The position numbers were made by a program, and so were the translations under genes. Of a stretch of DNA of 64,000 nt, positions 8,922 to 19,647 are shown piece by piece (position 1 is the first letter of the stretch; each line of letters opens with the position of its first letter). Below the pieces are notes generated by a model that saw nothing but the letters and a program-made list of their open reading frames with translations, was not told where the DNA came from and did not search any database. The stretch comes from Embleya hyalina. GTDB taxonomy: Bacteria; Actinomycetota; Actinomycetes; Streptomycetales; Streptomycetaceae. The stretch lies in contig NZ_BIFH01000016.1 in the NCBI RefSeq assembly GCF_003967355.1, forward strand, positions 425,904-489,903, read 5' to 3'.

Positions 8922-9584
8922 ATGTCGGGCGCGACGCACGAGGTGCCGGTGATGATCGCCGGCGACGCGATCGGACACGTCGGCGGTGGCGCCCGGACCT
9001 GGCGATATCGGCTCTGGCGGCACCTGCGCGCCCACGATGTGCGGCTCGACCTGGTCGGCTCCGACGACCCCCTCGACGACATCCGGGCCGAGGTGGCCGA
9101 GTATCGGCCGGACTACCTGCTGGTCCTGCTCGGCGTCGACGAACTGCGCCGGCCGCCGGTCGATCCGGGTCGCTTCGAGGCCGACCTGCGGGCCTCCATC
9201 GCCGACGCCCGCCGCGCCAATCCGAACCTGCGGATCGTGCTCGGCCACGTCCTGCCCACACATCACGCGGGCCCCGACCCGGAGTTCGCGGCCCGCGCGG
9301 CCGGCTACAACACCCGCATCGACGCGATCGCCGCCGACCTGGACACCGCCGACTCGCCGATCGTGGTGGCCGGTACCGACGCCGAGTTCGACGCGGGCGA
9401 CCACACCGCCGACGGCCTGCACCCCAACCCGGCGGGCGAGGTCCGCATCGCGGCGGCCTTCGCCGACGCCCTCGCCGACCGGTTCCACCTGGGCGCCCAC
9501 TACCCGCGCCCCCTCCCCAGAGCGGCCGGCGGCGCCACGGGCCCGCACCCCCACCGCGACCGGGCCGACCTCGACCCCGAGTAG
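8922..9584 (+). CDS. SGNH/GDSL-fold protein lacking the catalytic serine
   Basis: A 220-residue protein following the SGNH hydrolase plan: block I strand VMIAGDAIGHVGGGARTWRYRLW, then LDLVGSDD, block III YLLVLLGVDEL, and block V DGLHPNPAGE. In active members block I reads GDS and block III GxND. Here the nucleophile position is Ala16 (GDA) and the oxyanion Asn position is Asp73 (GVDE), while Asp164 and His167 of the DxxH block remain. No signal peptide is visible. The protein is probably not an esterase of the usual type; a binding or regulatory role is inferred. Confidence 0.75.
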   Translation: MSGATHEVPVMIAGDAIGHVGGGARTWRYRLWRHLRAHDVRLDLVGSDDPLDDIRAEVAEYRPDYLLVLLGVDELRRPPVDPGRFEADLRASIADARRANPNLRIVLGHVLPTHHAGPDPEFAARAAGYNTRIDAIAADLDTADSPIVVAGTDAEFDAGDHTADGLHPNPAGEVRIAAAFADALADRFHLGAHYPRPLPRAAGGATGPHPHRDRADLDPE

Positions 9585-9666
9585 CCCCCTCGACGGGCCG
9601 CCCACGACCGCCCGCGCCGCGACCCCCGACCGGCTCAGCGGCACTGCGCCGGTCGGGGGATCAATC

Positions 9667-11262
9667 GTGCCGAAGCCGTGTCGCCGCGCCGCCGTGACGG
9701 GTTCGCTGCCCAGCCTTCGCTGGGTGAGCGAGTACACGACCGCCGTCGGCCCCCCGCTCCCGAGCCGGGTGCGACACGATCCGCGCCGGCCCGATCGGGG
9801 TGCTCCGGCGATCCCGGCCCGGTTCGTGTCCCGCGCGCTGCCCCTGCTGCTCGCGGGGTGCGCCGGCGCGCTCTACGCGGCGCACGGGGTACGCCGTCAG
9901 CACCGCCTGGAGACCACCGGATTCGACCTGGGCATCTTCGAGCAGGTGGTGCGGTCCTACGCGCACGGCCGCGCCCCGGTGGCCGACCTCAAGGGAGCCG
10001 GATACAACGTGTTCGGCGACCACTTCCACCCGATCCTGGCCCTGCTCGCGCCGGTGTACCGGATGTTCCCCGCCGCCGAGACGCTGCTGGTCGCGCAGGC
10101 CCTGCTGGTCGGGCTGTCCGTACTGCCGGTGACCCGGACGGCGGTGCGGCGCTGCGGAGTCGCCGGCGGCACCGCGCTGGGCGTGGCGTACGCCCTGTCG
10201 TGGGGCCTGCAGAGCCTGCTCCGCTTCGACTTCCACGAGGTCGCCTTCGCGGTGCCGCTGCTCGCCTTCGCGCTCGCGGCGCTGGTCGAGGGGCGTCTGC
10301 GGGCGGCGGTGGTGTGGTCGGTGCCGCTGGTCCTGGTCAAGGAGGATCTCGGCGTGACGGTCGCGGTGATCGGCCTGCTGGTCGCCCGCCGCGCCGCGCA
10401 CGCCCCCGAGCCGGACCGGGCGGCCGTGCGGTACGGGTTCGCCCTGGCCGTGTTCGGACTGGTCGTCGCGGCGCTCGTGGTGGGTGTGGTGCTGCCGGCC
10501 GCGAACCCGGACGGCGGTTATCCGTACTGGGATTCGTTCACCGGCGGGCCGCCGGACACTCCGGGGCCGGGTGCCCGGGTCGAGCGGCAACTGCACACGG
10601 TATGGCTGCTGTTGCTCGTCACGGGCGGCGCGGCGGTGCGCTCGCCGGTGGCGCTGGTCGCGCTGCCGACGCTGGGTTGGCGGTTCCTGTCGGATGTACC
10701 GCCGCACTGGGGCACGCACTTCCACTACAGCGCGACGCTGATGCCGGTGCTGTTCCTCGCGCTGATCGACGCCCGGCCGCGGTTGCGCACCGCGCGCCGG
10801 CGGGTCGTCCGGGGCTATGCCCGGGTGCTGCCGGTGGGTTGCCTGCTCGTGGCGGTGCTGCTGGTCCGCGACTTCCCGTTCCGGGATCTGGCGCGTGCCG
10901 ATTTCTGGCGCACCGATCCGCGTTACGCGGCGGCGCGGCACATGGTCGACCTGGTACCCGAGGGCGTGCCGGTGTCGGCGACCAACCATCTGGCGCCGCA
11001 GTTGACTTCGCGGAACGTGGTGTCGCTGCTCCCGGATCCGCGGATCCGTCCCCGATGGGTGTTCGCGGACACCTGGGCGGGCGGGTTCCCGGTGTCCGTG
11101 GCGGAACAGAACGCCTATCTTGGCCGGTTGCGCGCCGCCGGATGCGGACAGGTGGGCGAGGAACTGGGTTTCGTGGTGCTGCGCTGCGATCCACCGGGGC
11201 CGGCGCCGGCGGCCGGCACCGGGGGCGTACGCGCCTACAGGGCGGGCACGAGGGTGAAGTAG
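9667..11262 (+). CDS. DUF2079 polytopic membrane protein
   Basis: About 531 residues with many hydrophobic segments and the DUF2079 hallmark FDLGIFEQVVRSYAHGRAP followed by GDHFHPILALLAPVY near the N-terminus. The family is related in topology to GT-C glycosyltransferases, with periplasmic acidic loops, but its reaction is not established. GTG 9667 is chosen because GGGGGA lies 6 nt upstream; later GTGs at 9694 and 9724 are possible. Its 3' end overlaps the convergent maleylpyruvate-isomerase-like gene by 28 bp. Confidence 0.82.
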   Translation: MPKPCRRAAVTGSLPSLRWVSEYTTAVGPPLPSRVRHDPRRPDRGAPAIPARFVSRALPLLLAGCAGALYAAHGVRRQHRLETTGFDLGIFEQVVRSYAHGRAPVADLKGAGYNVFGDHFHPILALLAPVYRMFPAAETLLVAQALLVGLSVLPVTRTAVRRCGVAGGTALGVAYALSWGLQSLLRFDFHEVAFAVPLLAFALAALVEGRLRAAVVWSVPLVLVKEDLGVTVAVIGLLVARRAAHAPEPDRAAVRYGFALAVFGLVVAALVVGVVLPAANPDGGYPYWDSFTGGPPDTPGPGARVERQLHTVWLLLLVTGGAAVRSPVALVALPTLGWRFLSDVPPHWGTHFHYSATLMPVLFLALIDARPRLRTARRRVVRGYARVLPVGCLLVAVLLVRDFPFRDLARADFWRTDPRYAAARHMVDLVPEGVPVSATNHLAPQLTSRNVVSLLPDPRIRPRWVFADTWAGGFPVSVAEQNAYLGRLRAAGCGQVGEELGFVVLRCDPPGPAPAAGTGGVRAYRAGTRVK

Positions 11263-12026
11263 CGGTCGAGTACGGCCCGGTCGCCGGTCGTGGTCAGGCG
11301 GTCCGCCGGGATGCGCTGCCACAGGAACAACATCAGGTCCGACGCGGTGCCGGCCGGTTCGACGTCGGCGGTGCCCGGCGCGTCGAGGCGGACCACGTCG
11401 CCGTCGAAGCGCACGGACCACGCCTCCGGCCCGTCGGTGCGCCGGAAGCGCAGGTGTTCCCCGGCGCCCGGCGCGGCCTCTCCCCGCTCCCGTCGGGCCG
11501 GCGCCATCACCTCGAAGTTCTGCCGGATCGCGTCGACGGCCAACTCGGCCGCGATCGGCGCGGCGGGGCCGAGGCTGTTCTCGGCGTCCCAGCGGTGTAC
11601 CGCCGCCTCGATGGTCTGCATGCGCACCCAGAAGTCGACGGTCCGCTCCTCGGACCAGGTCCAGACCGCGGTCTCGCCGGGGGTGTTCGCGAACGCCGCG
11701 GCCAACGCGCCCGCGCCGTCGGCGAACCAGTCGACCAGGCCCACCGGCAGCGGCCCCGGGGTGGGCGCCTTGCCGGGGATCGGCCAGCCGTCGCGCTCGT
11801 CGGGCAGGTGGTACACCGACGCGTCGGCGTGATCCGGGATCGCGGTGAGCCGGCCCGCCACCACCGCCGTCACGAGGCGGTGCACGGCGCCGAGGTGGCC
11901 GACCAGGTCGGTGACGGTCCACTCCGGACAGGACGGTACGAACGGGGCCTCGTCCGCGTCGAGAGCGCGACGCGCGGCAACCTCGAAGGCCCGGACCTCG
12001 TGTCGAAAGTGCGCGAGATGGTCCAT
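11235..12026 (-). CDS. Maleylpyruvate isomerase-like mycothiol-dependent enzyme
   Basis: A 263-residue protein with the MDMPI N-terminal DinB-like helical bundle: [20 protein letters not shown] and later [14 protein letters not shown] supply the His/Glu/His metal triad of this fold. The C-terminal half has the SCP-like domain ([26 protein letters not shown]). Members use mycothiol in isomerisation or transfer reactions; most actinomycete paralogues have no known substrate. The start MDHLAHF at 12026 fits the family; a longer reading to 12053 lacks support. Confidence 0.85.
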   Translation of the reverse strand: MDHLAHFRHEVRAFEVAARRALDADEAPFVPSCPEWTVTDLVGHLGAVHRLVTAVVAGRLTAIPDHADASVYHLPDERDGWPIPGKAPTPGPLPVGLVDWFADGAGALAAAFANTPGETAVWTWSEERTVDFWVRMQTIEAAVHRWDAENSLGPAAPIAAELAVDAIRQNFEVMAPARRERGEAAPGAGEHLRFRRTDGPEAWSVRFDGDVVRLDAPGTADVEPAGTASDLMLFLWQRIPADRLTTTGDRAVLDRYFTLVPAL

Positions 12027-12312
12027 GCCGCCATTATCGGTCGACCCGCGCACGGCCGGTGGGTTTCACCCGTTCCCGACCGACACACCGCACCCGCACC
12101 ACAGGGCGCGTTGCGCCGTACGGGTGTCCGGTCTCGCGGGGGATCGGGTTGTTGGCGACGCTGGTGGTGGGCGTGGTCGGTGGTCGTTCGCGCGTCGCCG
12201 GAAGAAGTTCGGGGGGTCGTGTGTTGGCGCGGTGGCGGATCGGGAAACGGCCCGGTTCGGGGCCGCGTCCACCAACCCGTCCCGTCACCCCCGATCACCT
12301 CGAGGAGCAGCC

Positions 12313-12591
12313 ATGAAGCAGGACAAGCACCCCGCCTACGGTCCGGTGGTCTTTCGGGACCGCTCCGCCGGATACGCCTTCCTGACCAAGTCCACCGCGG
12401 TCAGCGAGCAGACCATCGAGTGGGACGACGGCAACACCTATCCGGTCGTCGACGTGGAGATCTCCTCCAAGAGCCATCCCTTCTACACCGGCAACGCCCG
12501 CCCGGTGGACCCCGAGGGCGAGATCGCCAAGTTCGAGCGGCGTTACGGCGATCGGCACGCCGGTGGCGACGGCGGGAGCGGCACCGGGTGA
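12313..12591 (+). CDS. rpmE2: 50S ribosomal protein L31, type B (zinc-free paralogue)
   Basis: A 92-residue protein with the type B L31 core: [23 protein letters not shown], then [26 protein letters not shown] and FERRYG. It lacks the CxxC zinc motif of type A L31, matching the paralogue that replaces the zinc form under zinc limitation and is usually Zur-repressed. I could not find a convincing Zur palindrome in the 287-bp upstream gap. GAGGAG precedes the ATG by about 6 nt. The C-terminal Gly/Asp tail (GGDGGSGTG) is longer than usual. Confidence 0.95.
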   Translation: MKQDKHPAYGPVVFRDRSAGYAFLTKSTAVSEQTIEWDDGNTYPVVDVEISSKSHPFYTGNARPVDPEGEIAKFERRYGDRHAGGDGGSGTG

Positions 12592-12811
12592 CCCGTTCCG
12601 GATGAGATTCGGCCGGGATTCCGCGCCGACCGAGGGGGGTTCGCGCGTCCGGCGTACCGACTGCCGCTCACCGCAGGTGAGTTGGTCGGCCGCGTCGGGA
12701 TCGCGCGACCCCGGGGTTGGTCCTTGTTCGTGGCAACGAAACGGCAAGATCACCAATAGGCTTACCGTCAACGGGAACCCCTCATTCCTCTCCCGACGGA
12801 CGGAGACCCTC

Positions 12812-13669
12812 ATGACTGACGACGCGCGCGCGACCGACGAGCCCTCGGTCGACGGTGCGGACGGACCGGACGACGGCTGGCGGCCGGTCGGCATCGACAT
12901 CTCGACGCCCAGCATCGCCCGGGTCTACGACGCGGTGCTCGGCGGCAAGGACAACTATCCGGTCGACCGCGCGATCGCCGAGGCGTCGCTGGCGATCGTC
13001 GCGGAGATCGGCGACGTCGCCCGATACAACCGGGCGATACTCGGGCGGGCCGTGCGGTTCATGGCCGAACAGGGCATCCGCCAGTTCCTCGACCTCGGGT
13101 CCGGCCTGCCGACCGTGCAGAACACCCACCAGGTGGCCCAGGCGCACTCGCCCGAGGCCCGCGTGGTCTACGTGGACAAGGACCCGATCGTGCTGGCGCA
13201 CGGCCGGGCCCTGCTCGCCGAGAACGAGAACACCACGGTGGTCACCGCCGACCTGCGCGAGCCGGCCGAGATCCTGAACCACCCGGACGTGCGCGCGCTG
13301 ATCGACTTCGACCAGCCGGTCGGCCTGATGCTGGTCGGCGTGGTGCACCACCTCAACGACGACGAGGGCCCGGAGCGGATCGTCGAGGAGTACAAGGCGG
13401 CGCTCCCGGCCGGCAGCTTCCTGTTCCTCACCCACTTCTGCGCCTCCAGCCCGGACGCGGTGGCGCTGGAGAAGGCACTGCTCACCGACCTGGGGTCGGG
13501 CCGGTTCCGCACCCTGGAGGAGATCACCGCCTATTTCGACGGCTTCGAGTCGGTCGATCCGGGCGTGGTCTTCCTGCCGCAGTGGCGTCCCGAGGAGCCG
13601 GTCCAGGAGCCGCTGACGGTCGGTCAGCGACTGATGGCCGGCGGCATCGCCCGCAAGGTGACGGCCTGA
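12812..13669 (+). CDS. DUF574 SAM-dependent methyltransferase (Methyltransf_19)
   Basis: A 285-residue protein with the DUF574 signature: IDISTPSIARVYDAVLGGKDNYPVDR near residues 30-55, a Rossmann motif I QFLDLGSGLPT, acidic motif II VVYVDKDPIVLAHGRALL, and MLVGVVHHL. These are abundant in streptomycetes, and structures show a SAM-binding fold, but physiological substrates are generally unknown. GGAG lies about 7 nt before ATG 12812. The gene is monocistronic and converges on the following oxidoreductase. Confidence 0.9.
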   Translation: MTDDARATDEPSVDGADGPDDGWRPVGIDISTPSIARVYDAVLGGKDNYPVDRAIAEASLAIVAEIGDVARYNRAILGRAVRFMAEQGIRQFLDLGSGLPTVQNTHQVAQAHSPEARVVYVDKDPIVLAHGRALLAENENTTVVTADLREPAEILNHPDVRALIDFDQPVGLMLVGVVHHLNDDEGPERIVEEYKAALPAGSFLFLTHFCASSPDAVALEKALLTDLGSGRFRTLEEITAYFDGFESVDPGVVFLPQWRPEEPVQEPLTVGQRLMAGGIARKVTA

Positions 13670-13703
13670 TCCGGCGGCACGCCCACGTCGCGGCGCGCGT
13701 ACG

Positions 13704-14594
13704 TCAGCGTGCCGCGACGAGTTGTTCCTCGGCGCGGGCGATGATCTCCTGGAGATACAGCCCGCGACGCACATCGCACACGTGTTCGCCGCCGTCGCGG
13801 ACCAGGGCCGCGAACTCGGCCCGCAGCACGGCGAAGGCGGATGCCCCGATCGCCTCGCGCAGGTCGAGCGCGACGGCCTCGGCCGAGCCGAACACCTCCA
13901 GGTCGTACCGGTGGCCGCCGCTCGCGGTGCAACACAGCACCAGCTGGGACACCGCGCCGCCAGCGTGCCGCAGCTGCAGCGCGGTCCAGCCGGCACCGGG
14001 CGACTCGGCGCGCACGTCCACGATCTCGCCGAGCGCCACGCTCGTCAGGTCGAAGGCGTGCGGACCCACGTCGAGAATCGCCCCGCGGGCCTGCCGCCAC
14101 GGCGAGGCCGCGAACGGGCCGTCGAGGAACGCGTCCGTGACGCAGGCGAGTCGGCTACCCCGCCAGGGGGTCTCGACGCTCTCCAGATGGGCCAGGAACT
14201 CCCGGACGCGCGGCGCGTAGCGGGCGCTCAGCGTCACCATCGAGCCGACCCCCGCCTCGCCGATCACGTCGGCCAGCCGGCGGGCGGTGTCGAGGTCGGC
14301 CGCGATCGGCTTCTCCAGGAGCACCGCCTTGCCCGCCCGGGCGGCCCGCTCGGCCAACGCGGGCTGCGCCTCGGGCGCGACCGCGAAGACCACCGCCTCG
14401 CACCGGTCCAACAACTCGTCGAACTCCGCGCACGCCGCGGCGCCGTGCGCCCGGGCCAGGGCCTCGGCCGCCTCGGGCCGGCGCGCCCACACCGCGGCGA
14501 GCCGGGTCTCCGGACCGGCCGCGAACACCGGCGCGTGTACCGAACTCGCCCACGGTCCGGCCCCGACCAGTCCCACCGCGACCTGCTCGACCAT
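13704..14594 (-). CDS. Gfo/Idh/MocA-family NAD(P)-dependent oxidoreductase
   Basis: A 296-residue protein with an N-terminal Rossmann fold (VAVGLVGAGPWASSVHAPVF) and the family motif VLLEKPIAADLDTARRL, whose Glu-Lys-Pro contacts cofactor and substrate. The C-terminal alpha/beta domain holds GAILDVGPHAFDL, providing the usual Asp/His pair. The start at 14594 is favoured because GGAGG is 8 nt upstream; an ATG two codons earlier (14600) is only 2 nt from it. Substrates in this family are usually sugars or inositols. It is the last gene of a minus-strand run but separated by 118 bp from the next. Confidence 0.88.
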   Translation of the reverse strand: MVEQVAVGLVGAGPWASSVHAPVFAAGPETRLAAVWARRPEAAEALARAHGAAACAEFDELLDRCEAVVFAVAPEAQPALAERAARAGKAVLLEKPIAADLDTARRLADVIGEAGVGSMVTLSARYAPRVREFLAHLESVETPWRGSRLACVTDAFLDGPFAASPWRQARGAILDVGPHAFDLTSVALGEIVDVRAESPGAGWTALQLRHAGGAVSQLVLCCTASGGHRYDLEVFGSAEAVALDLREAIGASAFAVLRAEFAALVRDGGEHVCDVRRGLYLQEIIARAEEQLVAAR

Positions 14595-14717
14595 CGTCAT
14601 CGCCTCCGATACGCACCCTGCCCACCCCGCCGGGCGAGCGTACCGGCGCGCGGCACGCCTCGCCGCGACCGGCGCGGCGACGGCGGGGTCGGCCGGGGCC
14701 GGATCCGGCCCGGCCGG

Positions 14718-15206
14718 TCAGGCGTTCGAGCGGGTCACGCCGAACATGTAGCAGCCGTAGCCGATGTTGCGGCTGTGGATCAGGACCACCTCGGGGTCGG
14801 CGAACATCTCGGCCAGGACCGGTTCCGGCGCGTCGGCGTCGTACACGCGCGTGGCCGGGTGGATCCGGCCGCGCCGGTCGTAGGCGCGGAAGACCTGGGC
14901 GCGGGAGCGCCACTGGGTCGGATAGCCGGTGTCGGCCGGGCCGGCACAGGGCGCGGCGTGTGCGAAGACGGCGCCGATCTCGCGGTACGGGCTTGCCGGC
15001 AGCGGGGGTTCGTAGCCGAACAGGATCAACGCCTCGTCCGGCTCGGCCTCGCGCAGGCAACAGCGCAGCGGTTCGCCGCCCTTGGCGACGTGGGTCTCGA
15101 TCGCATGGCCCGAGACGTCGAGCCCGGCGGCGCGCACGTCGGCGAGGAGGTCGGCGGGAATCGGCTGTACGACGAAGGTCGGCGCGGGGCTCGTGGTGGT
15201 GGTCAT
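14718..15206 (-). CDS. DUF1203 domain-containing protein
   Basis: A 162-residue small protein with the DUF1203 pattern: CLREAEPDEALILFGYEP, then SPYREIGAVFAHAAPC and MFADPEVVLIHSRNIGYGCYMFGVTR at the C-terminus. The family is widespread in bacteria with no assigned function. The start ATG at 15206 gives a normal length for the family. It contains several cysteines (CC, PCAG, YGCY) but no obvious metal motif. Confidence 0.8.
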   Translation of the reverse strand: MTTTTSPAPTFVVQPIPADLLADVRAAGLDVSGHAIETHVAKGGEPLRCCLREAEPDEALILFGYEPPLPASPYREIGAVFAHAAPCAGPADTGYPTQWRSRAQVFRAYDRRGRIHPATRVYDADAPEPVLAEMFADPEVVLIHSRNIGYGCYMFGVTRSNA

Positions 15207-15279
15207 GCCCCAAGCCTGCGCCGCCGGCACCACCGATGCCGGCGGCATTCGGACACCGCGTTCTCGGCCGGCGGCGGCT

Positions 15280-16071
15280 TTACGGGCGTCGGCGGTCGCG
15301 GAAGCGGGCCAGGCCGTTCGCGACGCCCTCCGTCGGCACCGTGACCGCGAACCAGGACGCCTCGACCGCCAGGCCCTCGTCGATCGGCAGGCCGATGCCC
15401 CGGGTGACCGCGGCCAGGCACGCGTGTACCGCGCTCGCCGAGTGGCGGATGATCCGCTCGGCCAGCGCATTCGCCTCGGCGAGCAGGTCGGCGGCCGGCA
15501 CCACCCGGTTGACCAGGCCGAGTTCGGCGGCACGGGCCGCGTCGATCGGGTCGCCGGTGAGGATCATCTCCAGGCCGCGCTTGCGGCCGATGTGTCGGGG
15601 CAGCCGTTGCGAACCGCCGAACGGCGGCGGGAAACCGAGGCCGATCTCCGGCTTGGCGAAGGTGGCGTGTGCCGCCGCCAGGGCCAGCGGCGCGGCCTCG
15701 GTGACCTCGCAACCACCGCCGTAGGCGAGACCGTTGACCGCCGCGATGATCGGCTTGGGGAACTCCTCGATGCGCCGGGTCAGCCCCTGGCCCCGGCGGA
15801 CGATCTCGCGCAGCGCACGATCCACGCCGCCGGCGATGCTGCCCGCGAGGTCGGTGATGTCGGCACCGGCGCTGAACGCCCGCTCGCCGGCGCCGGTCAG
15901 GACGACGGCCTGCTGCGTGTCGTCGGCCTCCACCGCGTCCAGCGCGGCGGTGAGCGCGTCGATGGTGGCGTAGTCGAGCGCGTTGAGCTTGTCCGGGCGG
16001 TCGATGGTCAACGTGGTGATCGCGCCGTCGCGGGCCACGCGCAGGGTCGGTTCGATGACGGTGGCGCTCAC
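15280..16071 (-). CDS. Enoyl-CoA hydratase/isomerase family protein
   Basis: A 263-residue crotonase-fold enzyme. The oxyanion-hole strand AFSAGADITDL and the glycine-rich NGLAYGGGCEV are intact, followed by catalytic-region FAKPEIGLGFPPPFGGSQRLPRHIG. The glutamate of KPEIGLG matches one of the two hydratase glutamates; in the first region the sequence reads GGGCEVTEAA, so hydratase activity is plausible but not certain. GTG 16071 overlaps the stop of the upstream SCO6745-like gene as GTGA, indicating translational coupling. A role in fatty acid or polyketide-like acyl-CoA metabolism is inferred. Confidence 0.88.
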   Translation of the reverse strand: MSATVIEPTLRVARDGAITTLTIDRPDKLNALDYATIDALTAALDAVEADDTQQAVVLTGAGERAFSAGADITDLAGSIAGGVDRALREIVRRGQGLTRRIEEFPKPIIAAVNGLAYGGGCEVTEAAPLALAAAHATFAKPEIGLGFPPPFGGSQRLPRHIGRKRGLEMILTGDPIDAARAAELGLVNRVVPAADLLAEANALAERIIRHSASAVHACLAAVTRGIGLPIDEGLAVEASWFAVTVPTEGVANGLARFRDRRRP

Positions 16072-16928
16072 GGGCGGGGTGCTCCGATCGGGTTGGGTAC
16101 GGGGATCACGCCGTGGTCCACCAGGTGTCGGGCCAGCGGCGTGGCCAGGCGGATCGCCTCCTCGACGCCGGCCGCGCCGAGCCGGGTGACCGGGTCGGCG
16201 GCGAGGCGGTCGGTGGCGTGTTCGAGGTCGCGGCGCAGCGTGCCGCCGCTTCGGGTGAGTCGGGAGTCGCGGTCGAGCAGGCCCTTGGCGACCAGACGCC
16301 GCCGGGCCGCCTCCCATTGCGTGTCGGTCCAGCCCCGGGTGCTCCGCAGCAGCTCGTGCGGGACGTTGCCGGTGGCGGCGTGGGTCAGGCCGGCTTCGAG
16401 GCCGGTGAGGCCGGCGTGCGCGACCGCGATCACGTGGCCGTCGCCGCGGTGTTCGCGCAGTACGGTGCTCGCCAGCCACAACCGGCCGAGCACGCCGTCG
16501 GGACGCGGTACGCCCGACCACGCGGCGGCCAGCGCCCGGCCCTCGTGGCCGCAGCCCTCGACGGCGGTCTCCAGGAGTTCGGTCAGCTGTTCCAGGTGCC
16601 GCGCGCCCACCGGCGGCAACACCCGGGACAGCGCCGTCTCCACCGCGCCGAGCCGGGTGTCCAGCACCTTCTCGGGCGTGGTGTACGCCCACGCGTCGGG
16701 CAGCGCGCGGGCCACGCGGGCGGGCGCGAAGGCGAAGCACAGCGCGCTCGCCTCGGGGGCGCGGACCGGGCCGAGCGGGGCCAGGCGGCCCGCGAAGTAG
16801 CCCATCCACCAGCCGATCAGGCCGAGCGCGCGGGCCGCCTCGGCCGGTTCGGGCGCGAAGTAGGCGACCGCGTGCACGGGTTCGATCGCCTCCCAGAACC
16901 GCCGGGCGAGGGTGGGGGTGGGGGACAA
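16068..16928 (-). CDS. SCO6745-family protein
   Basis: A 286-residue mostly helical protein matching the actinomycete SCO6745 family in layout: ARRFWEAIEPVHAVAYFAPE at the N-terminus, a GWWMGYFAGRLAPLGPV segment, and a C-terminal winged-helix-like part (WTDTQWEAARRRLVAKGLLDRDSRLTRSGG). The last segment reads like a DNA-binding wing, but no function is established. It is translationally coupled to the downstream enoyl-CoA hydratase and is divergent from the MocR regulator, so the three may be linked. Confidence 0.8.
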   Translation of the reverse strand: MSPTPTLARRFWEAIEPVHAVAYFAPEPAEAARALGLIGWWMGYFAGRLAPLGPVRAPEASALCFAFAPARVARALPDAWAYTTPEKVLDTRLGAVETALSRVLPPVGARHLEQLTELLETAVEGCGHEGRALAAAWSGVPRPDGVLGRLWLASTVLREHRGDGHVIAVAHAGLTGLEAGLTHAATGNVPHELLRSTRGWTDTQWEAARRRLVAKGLLDRDSRLTRSGGTLRRDLEHATDRLAADPVTRLGAAGVEEAIRLATPLARHLVDHGVIPVPNPIGAPRP

Positions 16929-17074
16929 CGGCGGGGCCTTTCGTCGAATGCCGGGACCGGGTCACGGGTCGGCGGGCAGGGGTCGGCGGGCACGGGTCGG
17001 GCGACCGACGGGCCGCCCCCGTGTCGACCAGCGTGCCCGTTGTCGCCCGGCCCGGACAGTGCCAATCTGACCGA

Positions 17075-18535
17075 ATGGACCAGGATCCCGAATGGTGGGT
17101 GCGGATCGCCCTCGACGACTGGCGCTCCCGTACCGGACCTCGCCACCGGCGGATCACCGAGGCGCTGGCCGAGGCGATCGAGCGCGGCGTCGCCGGGACC
17201 GGCGCCCGGTTGCCCGCCGAACGCCCGCTCGCGGACGCCCTCGGGGTCGGCCGCGGCACCGTGGTGCGCGCCTACGAGACGCTGGTCGAGGCCGGCCTGG
17301 TGTCCCGCCGCCAGGGCGCCGGCACCTTCGTCGAGCGCCGGCCCGGATGGAGCCGGCCCGCCGTCGCCGCGCCGGTCCGCCGCCTGGTCGCCGACGACGA
17401 GGTGGTGGACCTGTCCCGGTCCGTACCGGCCGGGACCGGCCACCTGCCGCCGGTGGACGACACCATCGCGCTGTCCGGCCGGGACGGCCACGGGCGGCAT
17501 CCCGGCGGCCTGCCCGAGCTGCGCGAGGCCCTGGCCGCGCACCTGAGCGCACACCTGGGCCTGCCGACCACCGCCGAACAGGTGATCGTGACCGCCGGCG
17601 CCCGGCACGCGCTGTCCCTGGTGATCGCGGCGCTGGTCTCGCCCGGCCGCCCCGTACTCACCGGCTGCCCGACCACACCCGGCCTCGCGGCCTCCGTCAC
17701 CGCCGCCGGGGGCCGCCCGATCGGCATCGGTGTGGATCCCCTCGGCCTGGACGTATCCGCCGTCGACCGAGCCGCCGCCCGCCTGCACGCACCGCTGATC
17801 CTGGTCGCCTCCCCCGCCCACGACCCGACCGGCGCCCCGCTGTCCGCCCCGCGCCGCCGAGCCCTGCTCGCGGTGGCCCGCACCGCGAACGCGATCCTGC
17901 TCGAAAACCTCTCCGAAGCCGCGCTGGACCTTCCCGCCCCTCCCGACGGCCTCCCCACCCCTCCCGACAGCCTCCGCACACTCCCCGACGACCGCCTCGC
18001 CCCCCTCGCCGCCGCCGATGACGCGGTGATCGCCCTGGGGTCGATGTCGAAGATGTTCTGGGCCGGGTTGGGGGTCGGGTGGCTTCGGGTGCCGGACGCG
18101 CTTCGGGGTTACCTCGCGCAGACCGCCCAGGCCGCCGCCGTGGCGCCGAGTGTGCCCGCGCAGGTGTTGTCCGCCCGGCTCCTGCGCGCCGCCGATGCCC
18201 GCTGGCGGGAGGGGCTGCGCCAAACCCTGGCCGAGCGCCGCGACCTGCTGCTCGGGCTGGTGGCCGAGCAGCTGCCCGCCTGGCGGGTGACCGCGCCGCG
18301 CGCCGGCCTGTCGATGTGGGCCGAGTTGCCGGTCGCCGACAGCACGACCTTCGTACACCTGGCCGCGCGCTACGGCGTCCTGGTCGCGCCCGGCGCCGCC
18401 GCGTGTGTGGACGGCCGCCATCACCACGGCGTACGGCTGTCCTTCGCCGAGTCGGCCGACACCCTGGAAACCGGCGTCGACCGGCTGACCGCCGCCTGGG
18501 AGGAACACACCCGCCGACTGGCGGCCGGCCGCTGA
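17075..18535 (+). CDS. MocR-type regulator: GntR winged helix fused to PLP aminotransferase fold
   Basis: A 486-residue protein. An N-terminal GntR DNA-binding domain (RITEALAEAIERGVAGTGARLPAERPLADALGVGRGTVVRAYETLVEAGLV, about 25-80) is joined to a fold-type I aminotransferase domain. The PLP-binding lysine is in ALGSMSKMFWAGLGVGW, and CVDGRHHHGVRLSFAE lies near the C-terminus. A Pro-rich insertion (APPDGLPTPPDS) lies in the middle. MocR regulators sense PLP or amino-acid derivatives and often control a divergent gene; here that is the SCO6745/enoyl-CoA hydratase pair, 146 bp away. The start is the ATG beginning MDQDPEWW. Confidence 0.9.
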   Translation: MDQDPEWWVRIALDDWRSRTGPRHRRITEALAEAIERGVAGTGARLPAERPLADALGVGRGTVVRAYETLVEAGLVSRRQGAGTFVERRPGWSRPAVAAPVRRLVADDEVVDLSRSVPAGTGHLPPVDDTIALSGRDGHGRHPGGLPELREALAAHLSAHLGLPTTAEQVIVTAGARHALSLVIAALVSPGRPVLTGCPTTPGLAASVTAAGGRPIGIGVDPLGLDVSAVDRAAARLHAPLILVASPAHDPTGAPLSAPRRRALLAVARTANAILLENLSEAALDLPAPPDGLPTPPDSLRTLPDDRLAPLAAADDAVIALGSMSKMFWAGLGVGWLRVPDALRGYLAQTAQAAAVAPSVPAQVLSARLLRAADARWREGLRQTLAERRDLLLGLVAEQLPAWRVTAPRAGLSMWAELPVADSTTFVHLAARYGVLVAPGAAACVDGRHHHGVRLSFAESADTLETGVDRLTAAWEEHTRRLAAGR

Positions 18536-18581
18536 CCGAAGGGGTGGTTGCCCCCGTCCGCGCCTGGGCAGCGACAAGGAC

Positions 18582-19607
<1,026 letters not shown>

Positions 19608-19647
19608 GAGGCCGATAAGAGGGTGCTGCCGGACCCGATCGAGATGA

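Noticed and set aside
12027-12312. Zur box before the zinc-free L31 gene
   Set aside because: Expected for this family, but no convincing AT-rich Zur palindrome is visible in the gap.
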